A stretch of DNA of 64,000 nt from Anaerolineae bacterium. GTDB lineage: Bacteria > Chloroflexota > Anaerolineae > Caldilineales > Caldilineaceae. Shown piece by piece: positions 34,945 through 43,572 of the stretch. The first letter of the stretch is position 1; the number at the start of each line of letters is the position of its first letter. The DNA is taken from the NCBI GenBank assembly GCA_030432295.1, contig JAUIHI010000020.1:1-64000 (forward strand), read 5' to 3'. The translations under genes and the position numbers were made by a program. Under the pieces are notes generated by a model, which searched no databases, was not told the origin of the DNA, and worked only from the letters and a program-made list of their open reading frames with translations.

Positions 34945-35874
34945 TCAATCCAGCCGCTCGACTGAATTCTCCAATACGCCCAATCCTTCAATCTCGCCAC
35001 GAATCTGGTCGCCGGGGTTCAGACGCAGCTTTTTGGCAAGCCCCACGCCGGCCGGTGTCCCTGTGCTGATGATGTCGCCGGGCTGCAAAGTGACAAATTG
35101 GGAGATAAAGGAGATGGCTTCGGCAGGCGAGAAGATCATCTGGCCTGTGTTGGCATCCTGCTGCAATTCCCCGTTGTACCAAAGCTGCATACGCAGATTG
35201 TCGGGGTGGCTCACCTCATCCGCGGTCGTCATCCAGGGACCCATCGGCCCGAAAGTGTCCAGCCATTTGCCCACCAGCCAATCGAAGAACCAGTCCCCTT
35301 CCTGCAGGGGCAGGTCCTTGCGGAAGGTCAACTCCCGGGCGGAAATGTCATTGAAGATTGTGTAGCCGCCGATGTGCCCTGCGGCCTCTTCCGGGGTCAG
35401 ATTGCGCCCGGTTTTGCCAATCACCACGGCCAGTTCCAGCTCCCAATCGGCGAAACCGGTGGAGGGTGGGACGCGAATGGCATCCTGCGTGCCCACAATC
35501 GAAGTGCAGGGTTTGCTGAAGAAACGGGGGATCATCTTCTCTTTGCCCGCAAAGCTCCCGCCGCCTTCCAGCAGATGGGATGCGTAGTTGCCCGCCAGAC
35601 AGAGCAGCTTGCCTGGGCAAGGGATGGGCGCGCGCAGTTTGACCTGTTCGAGCGGATGTGCGAGTTCGGTGGCGTGGGCTTGTGCCCAAGCCAAGGCGGC
35701 ATTGGCTTCATCCAGCGCACGAGGGCCATCCGCCAGGAGTGCTATCACAGAGGATGCCTGGGCCGGATCACCTTTGCCGCTGGCTTGGAGCGCGGCGGCC
35801 AGGTCAAAGACAGCGCCATCTACCACTGCGCCCACACGTTCTTGCTGGTTGTGGATGTACGTTGCTAATTTCAT
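34945..35874 (-). CDS. fumarylacetoacetate hydrolase-fold protein (acylpyruvase/2-keto-acid hydrolase type)
   Basis: A 309-residue FAH-domain protein. The metal-binding residues are in place: E145 and E147 in FADWELELAVVIG and D176 in YTIFNDISARE. The motifs FSKPCTSIVGTQD, GPMGPWMTTADE and GDIISTGTPAGVG are typical. Family members cleave C-C bonds of 2,4-diketo acids or hydrolyse/dehydrate keto-deoxy sugar acids, for instance 2,4-diketo-3-deoxy-L-fuconate and the L-rhamnonate equivalent. AAGGAG precedes the ATG. With the lactonase and MocA-type enzymes of the same unit it fits the final cleavage of an oxidised deoxy-sugar. Confidence 0.92.
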   Translation of the reverse strand: MKLATYIHNQQERVGAVVDGAVFDLAAALQASGKGDPAQASSVIALLADGPRALDEANAALAWAQAHATELAHPLEQVKLRAPIPCPGKLLCLAGNYASHLLEGGGSFAGKEKMIPRFFSKPCTSIVGTQDAIRVPPSTGFADWELELAVVIGKTGRNLTPEEAAGHIGGYTIFNDISARELTFRKDLPLQEGDWFFDWLVGKWLDTFGPMGPWMTTADEVSHPDNLRMQLWYNGELQQDANTGQMIFSPAEAISFISQFVTLQPGDIISTGTPAGVGLAKKLRLNPGDQIRGEIEGLGVLENSVERLD

Positions 35875-36034
35875 TGGGTCTCTCCTTTGAATTTCGTTTT
35901 GTTTGTGGCTTTCTTGTATTTTGTCAGACCTGGGCCAAAAGAAACTCTGCCCCAGCTTTTCGCCAATTCACACCCAGCGCGTGCGCGCATCCCTTTGCCG
36001 GGCGTCTTCCACAAAGCCGATTGTTTTGCATGGG

Positions 36035-36919
36035 TTATAGCTCGCTCAGGAGGATTCGTTGGCCGCCATTCTCCGCGGAACGGAGCAGCGCGGTCAGAAT
36101 GGCTATCACTTCGACCGCCCAGTCGATGGGGTATGGAGGATTCTTCGTTTCTGCCATTGCGATGGCGCGTTCCAGGGTGCCCACATAGAATTGATCCCAA
36201 TTGCGGATGTCAATCTCGGCCCAGCCCTGTTCGCCATAGACGGCCCCGTGATAGAGGCTGGGGGATTTTTGCAGCAGATTGATCACCCCCTGGCGGCCAT
36301 CGGCATAGTGGACCAGACCCACATCGCAACGGGTGCTGCGTTGGGTACTCACGGCCACGGCTCCCGGCCCCAACAGTGTGTGCAGCAGTTCGACCGGGTG
36401 GATGCCATAGAAAAAGGGGTGGCGCGCCCGGGGATTGGGGACATTTCCCGCTGCAGGGCCGCTGGTCACAGCCAGATTGAGCGGGCCAAACTCGGTCAGA
36501 CGCGGCTGCAACGCCAGCATTTCGACGGCATAGCGCACGGCAGAACAGGACATCAGCGGTGCGCCGTTCTGCGCTGCCAGGCTCACCAATGCCCGCACAT
36601 CGTCAAAGTCGTTGGCAAAGGGCTTGTCCACAAATGTGGGCAGCCCTGCCGCGATGGACAGGCGGGCAGGAGCGGTGTGGTCATCCCCATAGCGGTTGCA
36701 GATCATCACCAGATCAACGCCGCTGATCGCTTCGGCGGGCGTGGCTGTCACCTGTGGAATCTGACACTGGCTGGCTTTTTCCTGGGCCTGTGCCCCATCT
36801 TCCCCCCACAACTTCACCACTTGCGCCCGCCCGTAGAAGGGCGCGCCGGGCAGGTTGACCTGTCTGGCATAGGATTCTGTGTGTGTGCTATCTGCGCCGA
36901 TCATACCAATTCGAATCAT
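36035..36919 (-). CDS. Gfo/Idh/MocA family oxidoreductase (short, DKP motif)
   Basis: A 294-residue, shorter member starting MIRIGMIGADSTHTESYARQ, with DKP (98-100) instead of EKP in TFVDKPFANDFDDV. The C-terminal domain is reduced, and HPFFYGIHPVELLHTLLG is the substrate-side helix. The ATG at 36919 is preferred because GGAG ends six bases upstream. It overlaps the stop of a 36-codon frame (ATGA), so translation may be coupled. It opens the minus-strand unit behind the promoter at 37077-37105. Confidence 0.9.
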   Translation of the reverse strand: MIRIGMIGADSTHTESYARQVNLPGAPFYGRAQVVKLWGEDGAQAQEKASQCQIPQVTATPAEAISGVDLVMICNRYGDDHTAPARLSIAAGLPTFVDKPFANDFDDVRALVSLAAQNGAPLMSCSAVRYAVEMLALQPRLTEFGPLNLAVTSGPAAGNVPNPRARHPFFYGIHPVELLHTLLGPGAVAVSTQRSTRCDVGLVHYADGRQGVINLLQKSPSLYHGAVYGEQGWAEIDIRNWDQFYVGTLERAIAMAETKNPPYPIDWAVEVIAILTALLRSAENGGQRILLSEL

Positions 36920-37026
36920 AACCATCTCCATTCACTGCGACGGACTCTCAATATTCCAGAAATAGATACGTCTTTCAGATAGCCATTTTCTCGATAGAAT
37001 GCTTTTTGCTCTTCTGTCAGTGCCAT
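36916..37026 (-). pseudogene. 36-codon frame resembling a phytanoyl-CoA dioxygenase (PhyH) N-terminus
   Basis: The frame MALTEEQKAFYRENGYLKDV... matches the start of many PhyH-family Fe(II)/2-oxoglutarate oxygenases (LTxEQxxxFxENGYL). It then diverges and stops after 36 codons, without any iron-binding residues. A strong gaggaga ribosome site precedes its ATG, and its TGA overlaps the start of the MocA-type gene. It looks like a PhyH gene deleted to its first exon-sized piece, perhaps kept as a translational leader. The assignment is by eye. Confidence 0.55.
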
Positions 37027-37076
37027 GGGTTTTCTCCTCTGCATAGCCTGCGTATGTCTGATAAAGCGCGGTAATC

Positions 37077-37105
37077 GATATACTACCAAAATTTGGCTTG
37101 GTCAA
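37077..37105 (-). promoter_or_regulatory. candidate promoter of the MocA/FAH/lactonase/DegT operon
   Basis: TTGACC (37105-37100) and TATATC (37082-37077) on the minus strand are spaced by 17 bases. A ccaaaatttgg near-palindrome lies in the spacer and could be an operator. Confidence 0.5.
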
Positions 37106-37412
37106 ATGCGGTATGCAGATTTGTTTTGGAAAGAGAATGGGAAGAAGAAGATGAGGACGGGTTGACAGGATTGGTTCGATGGAAGCTTAAATCTGTAGGA
37201 TAACTATACACCATTTTGCATAATATGCGAATCGCATATCGTGCACTCACTTCCCCCACTGATGAAAAACACTCCCGCTTCTTTCCACAAGCAATAAGGG
37301 CTTCGCCGGAAAGGAATTAGTCTGTTCGAGCCGGAGTGGGCTGTGTAGGATTCATTTTGACGTTTATATTGCCTACCCAACATCGCCCAAGTCCTGGGAC
37401 CTGGCACACGCC

Positions 37413-37440
37413 TTGACAGTGCATCCAGATGTGGTACGAT
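37413..37440 (+). promoter_or_regulatory. promoter of the second GntR gene
   Basis: TTGACA (37413-37418) and TACGAT (37435-37440) are spaced by 16 bases. The start codon used is at 37528. Confidence 0.6.
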
Positions 37441-37463
37441 TTAAATCGTGCATGATACACGAT
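37436..37463. promoter_or_regulatory. palindromic operator cluster at the GntR promoter
   Basis: A perfect 14-bp palindrome acgatttaaatcgt (37436-37449) covers the -10 box. It is overlapped by the inverted pair atcgtg...cacgat (37445-37463). A gcatgat word also occurs twice just downstream. The position is ideal for autorepression by the GntR protein encoded next to it. Confidence 0.6.
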
Positions 37464-37527
37464 GCATGATTCCTTTGCGCTTTGCATAGGCAACACAGCC
37501 AAGATATACCTTAAGGGTAGTGCAGCA

Positions 37528-38196
37528 ATGGACACAGGGACACTGGTAGATCGCGTATATCAAACCCTGAGGGAGCAGATTCTACAGGGGAAATATGAGC
37601 CAGGGCAGAAATTGAACTTGGCCCTGTTGGCGCAAGAACTTCAAGTGAGCAATACGCCGATCCGTGAGGCGATGGCGCGGCTGGAACGGTTAGGGCTGGT
37701 GGAGACTGTCCCCTACGCTGGCCCCAAGATCAGGCGTCTGAACGCTGCCCAACTGCAAGACATTTATGACGTGCGTATCGCGCTGGAAGAGTTAGCCGTG
37801 CGGCTGGTAGCACAAAGCGAAGACCCAGACGCTTTCAACGGTATGGCTGCCGCCCTGGAGATGCAAGAGCGTGCCTGCAAAGGAGATGATCCACGAGCAG
37901 TGGTAGACGCGGATCGGGCATTCCACGATGCCCTTGTCCAGGCTTCCAGGAATAGTGTGTTGCTGGAGATGCTGCCGAATCTGTCGGCTCGCACTCGTTT
38001 GCTATTAGAGTTGAATACCCCCCTGTCGGAAGGGATAGACAGAGAGGCGGCGTTGCGCGGACTACAGGGGCATCGGCGTGTTTTTGAAGCCTTGCGGGAA
38101 GGGGATGCAGACGCAGCAGTGCAGGAACTCCGTCACGAGCTAACCCGTGGCAAGGAGCGCCTGGTGGTACAGATGACCAAGCGGGAAGTCGCCTGA
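37528..38196 (+). CDS. GntR family transcriptional regulator (FCD domain)
   Basis: A 222-residue regulator with an N-terminal winged helix (LNLALLAQELQVSNTPIREA, about residues 29-48). Its FCD domain carries the metal-ligand pattern D129-x3-H133, H182 and H203. The frame is open from 37462, but that ATG would lie directly at the predicted transcription start, so MDTGTLVDRV at 37528 is used. The following genes in the same direction are an aldo/keto reductase, a GH95 fucosidase and two epimerases, which it probably controls. A sugar acid or keto-deoxy acid effector is likely for the family but unproven. Confidence 0.92.
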   Translation: MDTGTLVDRVYQTLREQILQGKYEPGQKLNLALLAQELQVSNTPIREAMARLERLGLVETVPYAGPKIRRLNAAQLQDIYDVRIALEELAVRLVAQSEDPDAFNGMAAALEMQERACKGDDPRAVVDADRAFHDALVQASRNSVLLEMLPNLSARTRLLLELNTPLSEGIDREAALRGLQGHRRVFEALREGDADAAVQELRHELTRGKERLVVQMTKREVA

Positions 38197-38288
38197 AGCG
38201 ATTATGAACGCGAACGCTCTACAAGAGAATAAAAGTTCGACACAAGCCACCGAAAACACCACACCCATATCAAGAAAGGCAAGCGAAA

Positions 38289-39206
38289 ATGCGAAGCAAA
38301 CAACTTGGCAAGTACGGTCCAGACGTCCCGGTCATCTGTCTTGGGGCATGGCCGCTTGGCGGGGGGATGGGCGTGCTGCCCGACAAGCAGGTCATCGACA
38401 CCGTACACGCTGCCCTGGACTGCGGCATTAACTTCATCGACACCGCTGAAGGCTACCAGACGAGCGAATCTGTATTGGGTAAAGCACTGGCGGGCAAACG
38501 GGACAAAGTCATTCTGGCCACCAAACTGTCCGGCGACCATTCACTGGAGCATATGAACCGGGCCATCGAAAACAGCCTGCGCGCTTTGAAGACAGATTAC
38601 ATCGATCTCTACCAGTTGCACGCGCCCAAACCGGAATATCCCATAGAACAGACGATGGGCGGTCTGTTGCGGCTCAAAGAGCAAGGGAAAATACGTTACA
38701 TCGGCGTGTCCAATTTCTCTGCGGAACAGCACGCAGAAGCGCTGCAATACGGTCATGTAGACAGTTCCCAACCGATGTACAGTATGCTTGTCAGAACAGC
38801 GGGAGAGGCCGTGTTGCCCTTCTGTGAGGCCCACGGAATCGGCGTCATTGTTCACTCGCCCCTGGCGAAGGGGTTGCTGACCGGCAAGTACACGCCGGAT
38901 CACAAGTTCCCTGAAGACGACGAAAGAAGCTGGATGGCCGCCTTCCAAACAGAACGTTTCGCCAGCGCCTTGCGCGTGGCAGATGAACTCAACGCGTGGG
39001 CCACGGCACACGGCCACAGCCTCGTCGATCTGGCGATTGCTTGGACGTTGGCGAATACAGCGGTCACATCCTGCATTGTGGGGGCCAAGACACCGGAGCA
39101 AGCCAGACAGAATGCCGAGGCTGCGCAGTGGGTTCTCACCGCCGATGACCTCCGAGAAATCGATCAAATCCAGGGCGATTTTCGAATCTTGAATCTCCAT
39201 CGCTAG
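38289..39206 (+). CDS. aldo/keto reductase
   Basis: A 305-residue AKR (MRSKQLGKYGPDVPVICLGA). The tetrad contexts are NFIDTAEGYQTSE (Asp, Tyr), LATKLS (Lys) and YQLHAP (His), with the NADPH-side VGAKTPEQARQNAEA segment near the C-terminus. It lies between the GntR gene and the GH95 fucosidase gene. Oxidation of a released aldose is a plausible role, but the substrate is not visible. Confidence 0.93.
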   Translation: MRSKQLGKYGPDVPVICLGAWPLGGGMGVLPDKQVIDTVHAALDCGINFIDTAEGYQTSESVLGKALAGKRDKVILATKLSGDHSLEHMNRAIENSLRALKTDYIDLYQLHAPKPEYPIEQTMGGLLRLKEQGKIRYIGVSNFSAEQHAEALQYGHVDSSQPMYSMLVRTAGEAVLPFCEAHGIGVIVHSPLAKGLLTGKYTPDHKFPEDDERSWMAAFQTERFASALRVADELNAWATAHGHSLVDLAIAWTLANTAVTSCIVGAKTPEQARQNAEAAQWVLTADDLREIDQIQGDFRILNLHR

Positions 39207-39212
39207 TCAGTG

Positions 39213-39240
39213 TTGCGATTTGTGAGGCGTTCGCTAGAAT
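39213..39240 (+). promoter_or_regulatory. candidate promoter before the GH95 gene
   Basis: TTGCGA (39213-39218) and TAGAAT (39235-39240) are spaced by 16 bases, 63 bases before the start codon at 39304. It could give the fucosidase operon its own start. Confidence 0.4.
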
Positions 39241-39303
39241 TGGGAAACCGGGAGGAGGAATGACCGGCATAACTCGACTATATGTGACGCGAGAGAGGTG
39301 CAG

Positions 39304-41649
39304 ATGACTAAATCAGACAAGGAATCCCGCAGATTGACGCTTTGGTACGCACAGCCAGCCGTTACGTGGAACGAGGCCCTACCGCTCGGCAACGGTCGGC
39401 TCGGCGCGATGGTCTTTGGGGGCGTTGAGCAGGAGCGTCTACAGTTGAACGAAGACACCCTGTGGAGTGGTGGTCCTCATTGCTACGACAATCCAGATGC
39501 GTATAAGCTCCTGGCCGAAGTTCGGCAGGCTATCGAACAGGGCGAATATGAACGGGCGGAGGCGCTCGCGCAGAATATGCTGGGAAGACACAAATTTCAG
39601 CAGTCGTATCTACCCCTGGGCGATCTCTTTCTCAATTTCTCAAAGCGCGGAGGACCGAGCGAATATCAGCGCACATTGAATATGGAAACCGCCGTGAGCG
39701 AGGTCACCTACCGCATCGGTGACGCGCACTTCACACGAAAGACCTTCGCCTCCCGCCCTGATGAAGTGATTGTGATACGCCTCGAGTGCGACAAGCCGGG
39801 CCAGATCACCTTTGACCTGTCGATGCAGAGTCCCCACCCCTCAAAATCCCAGAGCCTGCCGGATGCCACACTGTCGCTCACAGGCCACACCGGTCCACGG
39901 GAGGAGAGTCGGTTGATCGGCCCTTGGGAAGGCGAGGGTTTGAAGTTTGCAGCGCGGGCCAGCGTCACTGTCGAAGGCGGAAAGGTCGTCGCTCACGGCG
40001 ACAGGCTCTCGGTTGAGGGTGCCAACGCTGCAACCGTCTCTTATGCGGCGGCGACCAGTTACGTGAATTATCAGGACATCAGTGGCGATCCGGCAGGGAA
40101 GGTTGAGGCGTATCTGGACAATATCCAGGGGAAGTCCTGGGAACAGCTTTACAAAAACCACGTGGATGACTACACGGCACTTTTTGAGCGGGTATCCATC
40201 GAGTTGGGCGGAGAAGCTTCCGAGAGCATCCCCACCGATGAACGACTTCGGCGCGTGGCCGAGGGAACGGCTGATCCGCTGCTAACCGAGCAACTCTTTC
40301 AGTATGGCCGGTATCTGATGATCGCCGGTTCTCGGCCCGGCACACAGCCGTTGAATCTGCAAGGCATCTGGAACGACCAGATCAGGCCAATGTGGGGCAG
40401 CAAGTACACCATCAACATCAACATCCAGATGAATTATTGGGTGGCGGAGGTCTGCAACTTGAGCGAGTGCCACGAGCCACTCTTGCGGATGGTGGGCGAG
40501 TTGCAGGAACCGGGGGCGAATACGGCAAAGGTCCACTACAAAGCCGGTGGCTGGCTTGCCCACCACAACACAGACCTGTGGCGCGGCACAGCCCCGGTCG
40601 ATGGCGCGCAGTGGGGCATGTGGCAGACCGGTGGCGCGTGGCTCTGCCAGCACCTTTGGGAACACTATCTCTACACGGGCGACACCGAACATCTGAAGAA
40701 GTCGTACCCCATTCTTAAGGGGGCGGCAGAATTTTTCCTCGATTTCCTCATCACGGACAGGGACGGCTATCTGGTGACCTCGCCGTCGCTTTCGCCCGAA
40801 CATAGCCACGGCGGCGCGAGTGCAGACGGCAAAAGCGACGGGCGCAAGAGTGCCACTATCTGCGCTGCCCCCACCATCGATATGCAGATATTGCGGGACC
40901 TCTTTGCTAATTGCATCGAGACCTCGGAAATTCTGGGTATCGACGAAGAATTCCGGGCAAAGCTGACGCAGACGCGGGCGCGTCTGGCGCCTATGCAGAT
41001 CGGCCAGTATGGCCAACTCCAGGAATGGCTTGTGGAGTGGGACAATCCCGATGACCCCCATAGCCACGTCTCCCACTTGTACGGACTCTTTCCCAGCAGC
41101 CAGATCAATCGCCGCGATACCCCTGAGCTATTCGCCGCGGCCCGCACATCCCTGATGCACCGAGGGAAACACCGCGGATGGCCCGGTGCCTGGAGAATAT
41201 CCCTGTGGGCCAGGGCAGGTGACGGCGATCAGGCCCATGACATTCTGGTCAATTATATTGTGGGGAGCCTCAACGACAATCTGTTCAATGGGAAGCAGAT
41301 TTTCCAGATCGACGCCAATTTCGGCACAACCGCTGGCATCGCGGAGATGCTCTTGCAGAGCCACGGCGGTGAAATCCATCTTCTGCCTGCGCTGCCACAA
41401 GCCTGGCCAGAGGGATCTGTGACGGGTCTCCGCGCACGCGGTGGATTTGAGATCGATATGTGGTGGGAAAAGGGCGTGTTGTCCAAGGCCGCAATTCGTG
41501 CTGACAGAAACGGTCTTTGCCAGCTACGCGCGGGTGTCTCCGTTGTGGTCAAGCAGGGCGACAAATTGGTCAAAACCGAGGAAATCGCGGAAGGTCTGAT
41601 TTCATTCCCGGCGGAAGAAGCTCAGGCGTATGTGGTTGTCCCTGAATAG
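39304..41649 (+). CDS. GH95 family glycoside hydrolase (alpha-L-fucosidase/galactosidase)
   Basis: A 781-residue enzyme with the full GH95 layout: an N-terminal beta-domain (LWYAQPAVTWNEALPLGNGRLGAMVFG), an (alpha/alpha)6 barrel and a C-terminal beta-domain. Catalytic positions match the order known from Bifidobacterium AfcA: N371 and N373 (NINIQMNYW), E499 (SPSLSPEHSH) and D670 (IDANFGTTAGI). GH95 enzymes are inverting alpha-1,2-L-fucosidases, and some cleave L-galactose. There is no signal peptide, so it acts in the cytoplasm on imported oligosaccharides. The ATG at 39304 is used because gagagagg lies directly upstream; GTG at 39298 is the alternative. Confidence 0.95.
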   Translation: MTKSDKESRRLTLWYAQPAVTWNEALPLGNGRLGAMVFGGVEQERLQLNEDTLWSGGPHCYDNPDAYKLLAEVRQAIEQGEYERAEALAQNMLGRHKFQQSYLPLGDLFLNFSKRGGPSEYQRTLNMETAVSEVTYRIGDAHFTRKTFASRPDEVIVIRLECDKPGQITFDLSMQSPHPSKSQSLPDATLSLTGHTGPREESRLIGPWEGEGLKFAARASVTVEGGKVVAHGDRLSVEGANAATVSYAAATSYVNYQDISGDPAGKVEAYLDNIQGKSWEQLYKNHVDDYTALFERVSIELGGEASESIPTDERLRRVAEGTADPLLTEQLFQYGRYLMIAGSRPGTQPLNLQGIWNDQIRPMWGSKYTININIQMNYWVAEVCNLSECHEPLLRMVGELQEPGANTAKVHYKAGGWLAHHNTDLWRGTAPVDGAQWGMWQTGGAWLCQHLWEHYLYTGDTEHLKKSYPILKGAAEFFLDFLITDRDGYLVTSPSLSPEHSHGGASADGKSDGRKSATICAAPTIDMQILRDLFANCIETSEILGIDEEFRAKLTQTRARLAPMQIGQYGQLQEWLVEWDNPDDPHSHVSHLYGLFPSSQINRRDTPELFAAARTSLMHRGKHRGWPGAWRISLWARAGDGDQAHDILVNYIVGSLNDNLFNGKQIFQIDANFGTTAGIAEMLLQSHGGEIHLLPALPQAWPEGSVTGLRARGGFEIDMWWEKGVLSKAAIRADRNGLCQLRAGVSVVVKQGDKLVKTEEIAEGLISFPAEEAQAYVVVPE

Positions 41650-41705
41650 TTGAAAAATATTCTTGAATCCTAAGATTCGCCTACAATGAGGGGGGAGATA
41701 TACTC

Positions 41706-42509
41706 GTGACTGAACAAACTAAAGTTCTCTATACAGGTGGTGATGGCGATATAGGCAAGGTGTTTGCGCGCCTCGCCAACCCTAAGTACAAGCTGCGACT
41801 GACCTATTTCAAGGATCCCATCGAGTCGGATATTCACGAAGTTGTGCAGGTAGACCTCACCGATTTCGAGTCGGTGCGCGCTGCTATGCGCGGTATGGAT
41901 TCAGTGGTGCATTTTGGTGCCGATTCTTCGCCACGGGCATCCTGGGATTCAGTCCTCAACAACAACCTGATCGGCACCTACAACGTTTATGAAGCCGCCC
42001 GTCTGGAGGAGGTTCGTCGCGTTGTCTTTGCCAGCACAAACTGGACCTGTGCCTATCATATTGCCGAGCATGGCAAAGTCAGTGCAGGAGAAGCACCCAT
42101 CCGCCCCGCGAGCCTTTATGCCGTCAGCAAGTGTTTTGGCGAGGCTTTGGGGAGCCACTACTATGACACCTATGGTCTTAGCGTGATTTGTTTGCGCATT
42201 GGTCGTAGTCATGACGCGTCAGACGAAGGCCCTAATACCGAAGAACTGCTTCAGATGTCGAAGATCATCCCTGGCCGTGGACCGTATGAAGGCGATCTCT
42301 GGCTCAAGCTCTGGGTCAGTAATCGTGATATGACTCAGCTCATTGAAAAGAGCCTTGATACCGACTGCGGCTACGGTGTATTCCTGGCTTCCTCGGACAA
42401 TCAACCAGCCATCTATGATCTGTCTGAGACCAAACGCGTGCTGGGCTATAAGCCCGTACACGGCATCCAGCAGTTCTGGGACTTCGAGAAAGGCTGTCCT
42501 CGAGTATAG
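41706..42509 (+). CDS. NAD-dependent epimerase/dehydratase family protein, uronate dehydrogenase-like
   Basis: A 267-residue extended SDR starting with GTG. It has the cofactor motif TGGDGDIG, VVHFGADSSPRASW, NNNLIGTYNVYEAAR and the catalytic YAVSK. The HFGAD and NNxxGTYNVYEAA segments resemble uronate dehydrogenases, which oxidise aldoses or uronates at C1 to the lactone. A gggggag ribosome site precedes it, and TACAAT at 41682-41687 is a possible -10 box. In frame after its stop there is a 22-codon piece like an enolase-family C-terminus. It alternates with aldo/keto reductase genes and a second epimerase gene downstream. Confidence 0.9.
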   Translation: MTEQTKVLYTGGDGDIGKVFARLANPKYKLRLTYFKDPIESDIHEVVQVDLTDFESVRAAMRGMDSVVHFGADSSPRASWDSVLNNNLIGTYNVYEAARLEEVRRVVFASTNWTCAYHIAEHGKVSAGEAPIRPASLYAVSKCFGEALGSHYYDTYGLSVICLRIGRSHDASDEGPNTEELLQMSKIIPGRGPYEGDLWLKLWVSNRDMTQLIEKSLDTDCGYGVFLASSDNQPAIYDLSETKRVLGYKPVHGIQQFWDFEKGCPRV

Positions 42510-42578
42510 CTGGGCGTGGAGATCGACTGGGACTTCGTCGAAAAACCCCGGATAGGCATGACGAAGTATCCGGAGTGA
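42510..42578 (+). pseudogene. possible C-terminal remnant of an enolase-superfamily dehydratase
   Basis: Directly behind the TAG of the epimerase gene, in the same frame, 22 codons read LGVEIDWDFVEKPRIGMTKY plus two residues and then a stop. The LDWDF-type ending occurs in acid-sugar dehydratases, including the one at 56250-57353 (GIGLDWDFID). No start codon or upstream part is present, so it would be a non-functional relic. Confidence 0.35.
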
Positions 42579-42618
42579 TCAGGCTGGCCTCCCATTAGTT
42601 CTATATTGGAGAATACTT

Positions 42619-43572
42619 ATGGAATACACATATTTAGGGAAATCCGGGCTGTATGCGTCGAGGATCAGCATCGGCGGCGTGCAACTCGGATCAGAAGACC
42701 TTTCTCAGCGCCAGGTCGAGCGGATTGTCGGTGCTATGTTCGACGCCGGTATCAATCTAATCGACACCGCGTATATTTACGGCAATGGCCAGTCGGAAGT
42801 ACGGATCGGCAAGGCATTGGGTGCGAAGAGAAAAGATGTGATCCTCGTGACGAAAGGCGGGCATTACAAAGCGGAGTACGATCCACCGAGCATCGGCGCG
42901 CCTTCGCGCAGATACCTGGTGAAGGAAGTGGAGACCTGCCTCAAGCGGCTGAATACCGACTACATCGACGTGTATATGTGGCATATGGGCAACTCGATCT
43001 CTCCGCATGAAATGCTCAGGGCGATGGATGATCTGGTAAAGAGCGGCAAAGTCCTGTACATCGGCGGCTCGAACACGCCAGCCTGGAAGTTGGGGGTTGC
43101 ATCGGAGTACGCACGGAATCACGGCATGAATCCAATCGTACTCGAACAGAGCGGATACTCGATGCTCAACAGAAAATGTGAGTTGGACACAATCCCCTGC
43201 TGTCTGGAATACGGGATCAGTTTCATGCCCTACCGGGCGCTGCAGAGCGGTTTTCTTTCCGGCAGATACAAGAAAGGCGAACCGGTCCCCGAGGACACCG
43301 CGGTCGGACGATACAACAAGCCGACCCTCGACCGGATGTCGACCGACGAGAATTGGGAGATTCTGGAGCAGATCGCACAGGTGGCCGAAGACCTCAGCAT
43401 CCCGCTTCAGGAATTGGCGCTGGCCTGGCTTCTCCATCAACCAGCGGTGGATACGGTTATTGTCGGTGCAAGCAGACCCGAACAGGTCACTGAAAATGCC
43501 AAGGCAGCTACTGTCAAACTCAGCCCGGACGTTCTTGCCCGTCTGGATGAGATATTGAGGAGAAACGACTGA
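42619..43572 (+). CDS. aldo/keto reductase
   Basis: A 317-residue AKR (MEYTYLGKSGLYASRISIGG) with Asp/Tyr in NLIDTAYIYGNGQSE, Lys in LVTKGG and His in MWHMGN. The C-terminal VIVGASRPEQVTENAKA segment binds the cofactor phosphate in the family. Its stop codon overlaps the start of the next epimerase gene (TGATG), so the two are translationally coupled and probably act on the same substrate. Confidence 0.93.
   Translation: MEYTYLGKSGLYASRISIGGVQLGSEDLSQRQVERIVGAMFDAGINLIDTAYIYGNGQSEVRIGKALGAKRKDVILVTKGGHYKAEYDPPSIGAPSRRYLVKEVETCLKRLNTDYIDVYMWHMGNSISPHEMLRAMDDLVKSGKVLYIGGSNTPAWKLGVASEYARNHGMNPIVLEQSGYSMLNRKCELDTIPCCLEYGISFMPYRALQSGFLSGRYKKGEPVPEDTAVGRYNKPTLDRMSTDENWEILEQIAQVAEDLSIPLQELALAWLLHQPAVDTVIVGASRPEQVTENAKAATVKLSPDVLARLDEILRRND

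Larger units (their letters stand above)
37027..37527. other. divergent regulatory region (501 bases)
   Basis: The region separates the minus-strand MocA unit from the plus-strand GntR gene. It holds both promoters, a 17-bp near-perfect palindrome at 37223-37239 (atatgcga/tcgcatat arms) and palindromes over the GntR promoter. A 67-codon frame on the minus strand (37204-37407) has no recognisable features and was not called. Confidence 0.65.

Noticed and set aside
37204-37407. A 67-codon minus-strand frame in the divergent regulatory region
   Set aside because: It has no ribosome site or family-like features and crosses a 17-bp palindrome; it is regulatory DNA rather than a gene.
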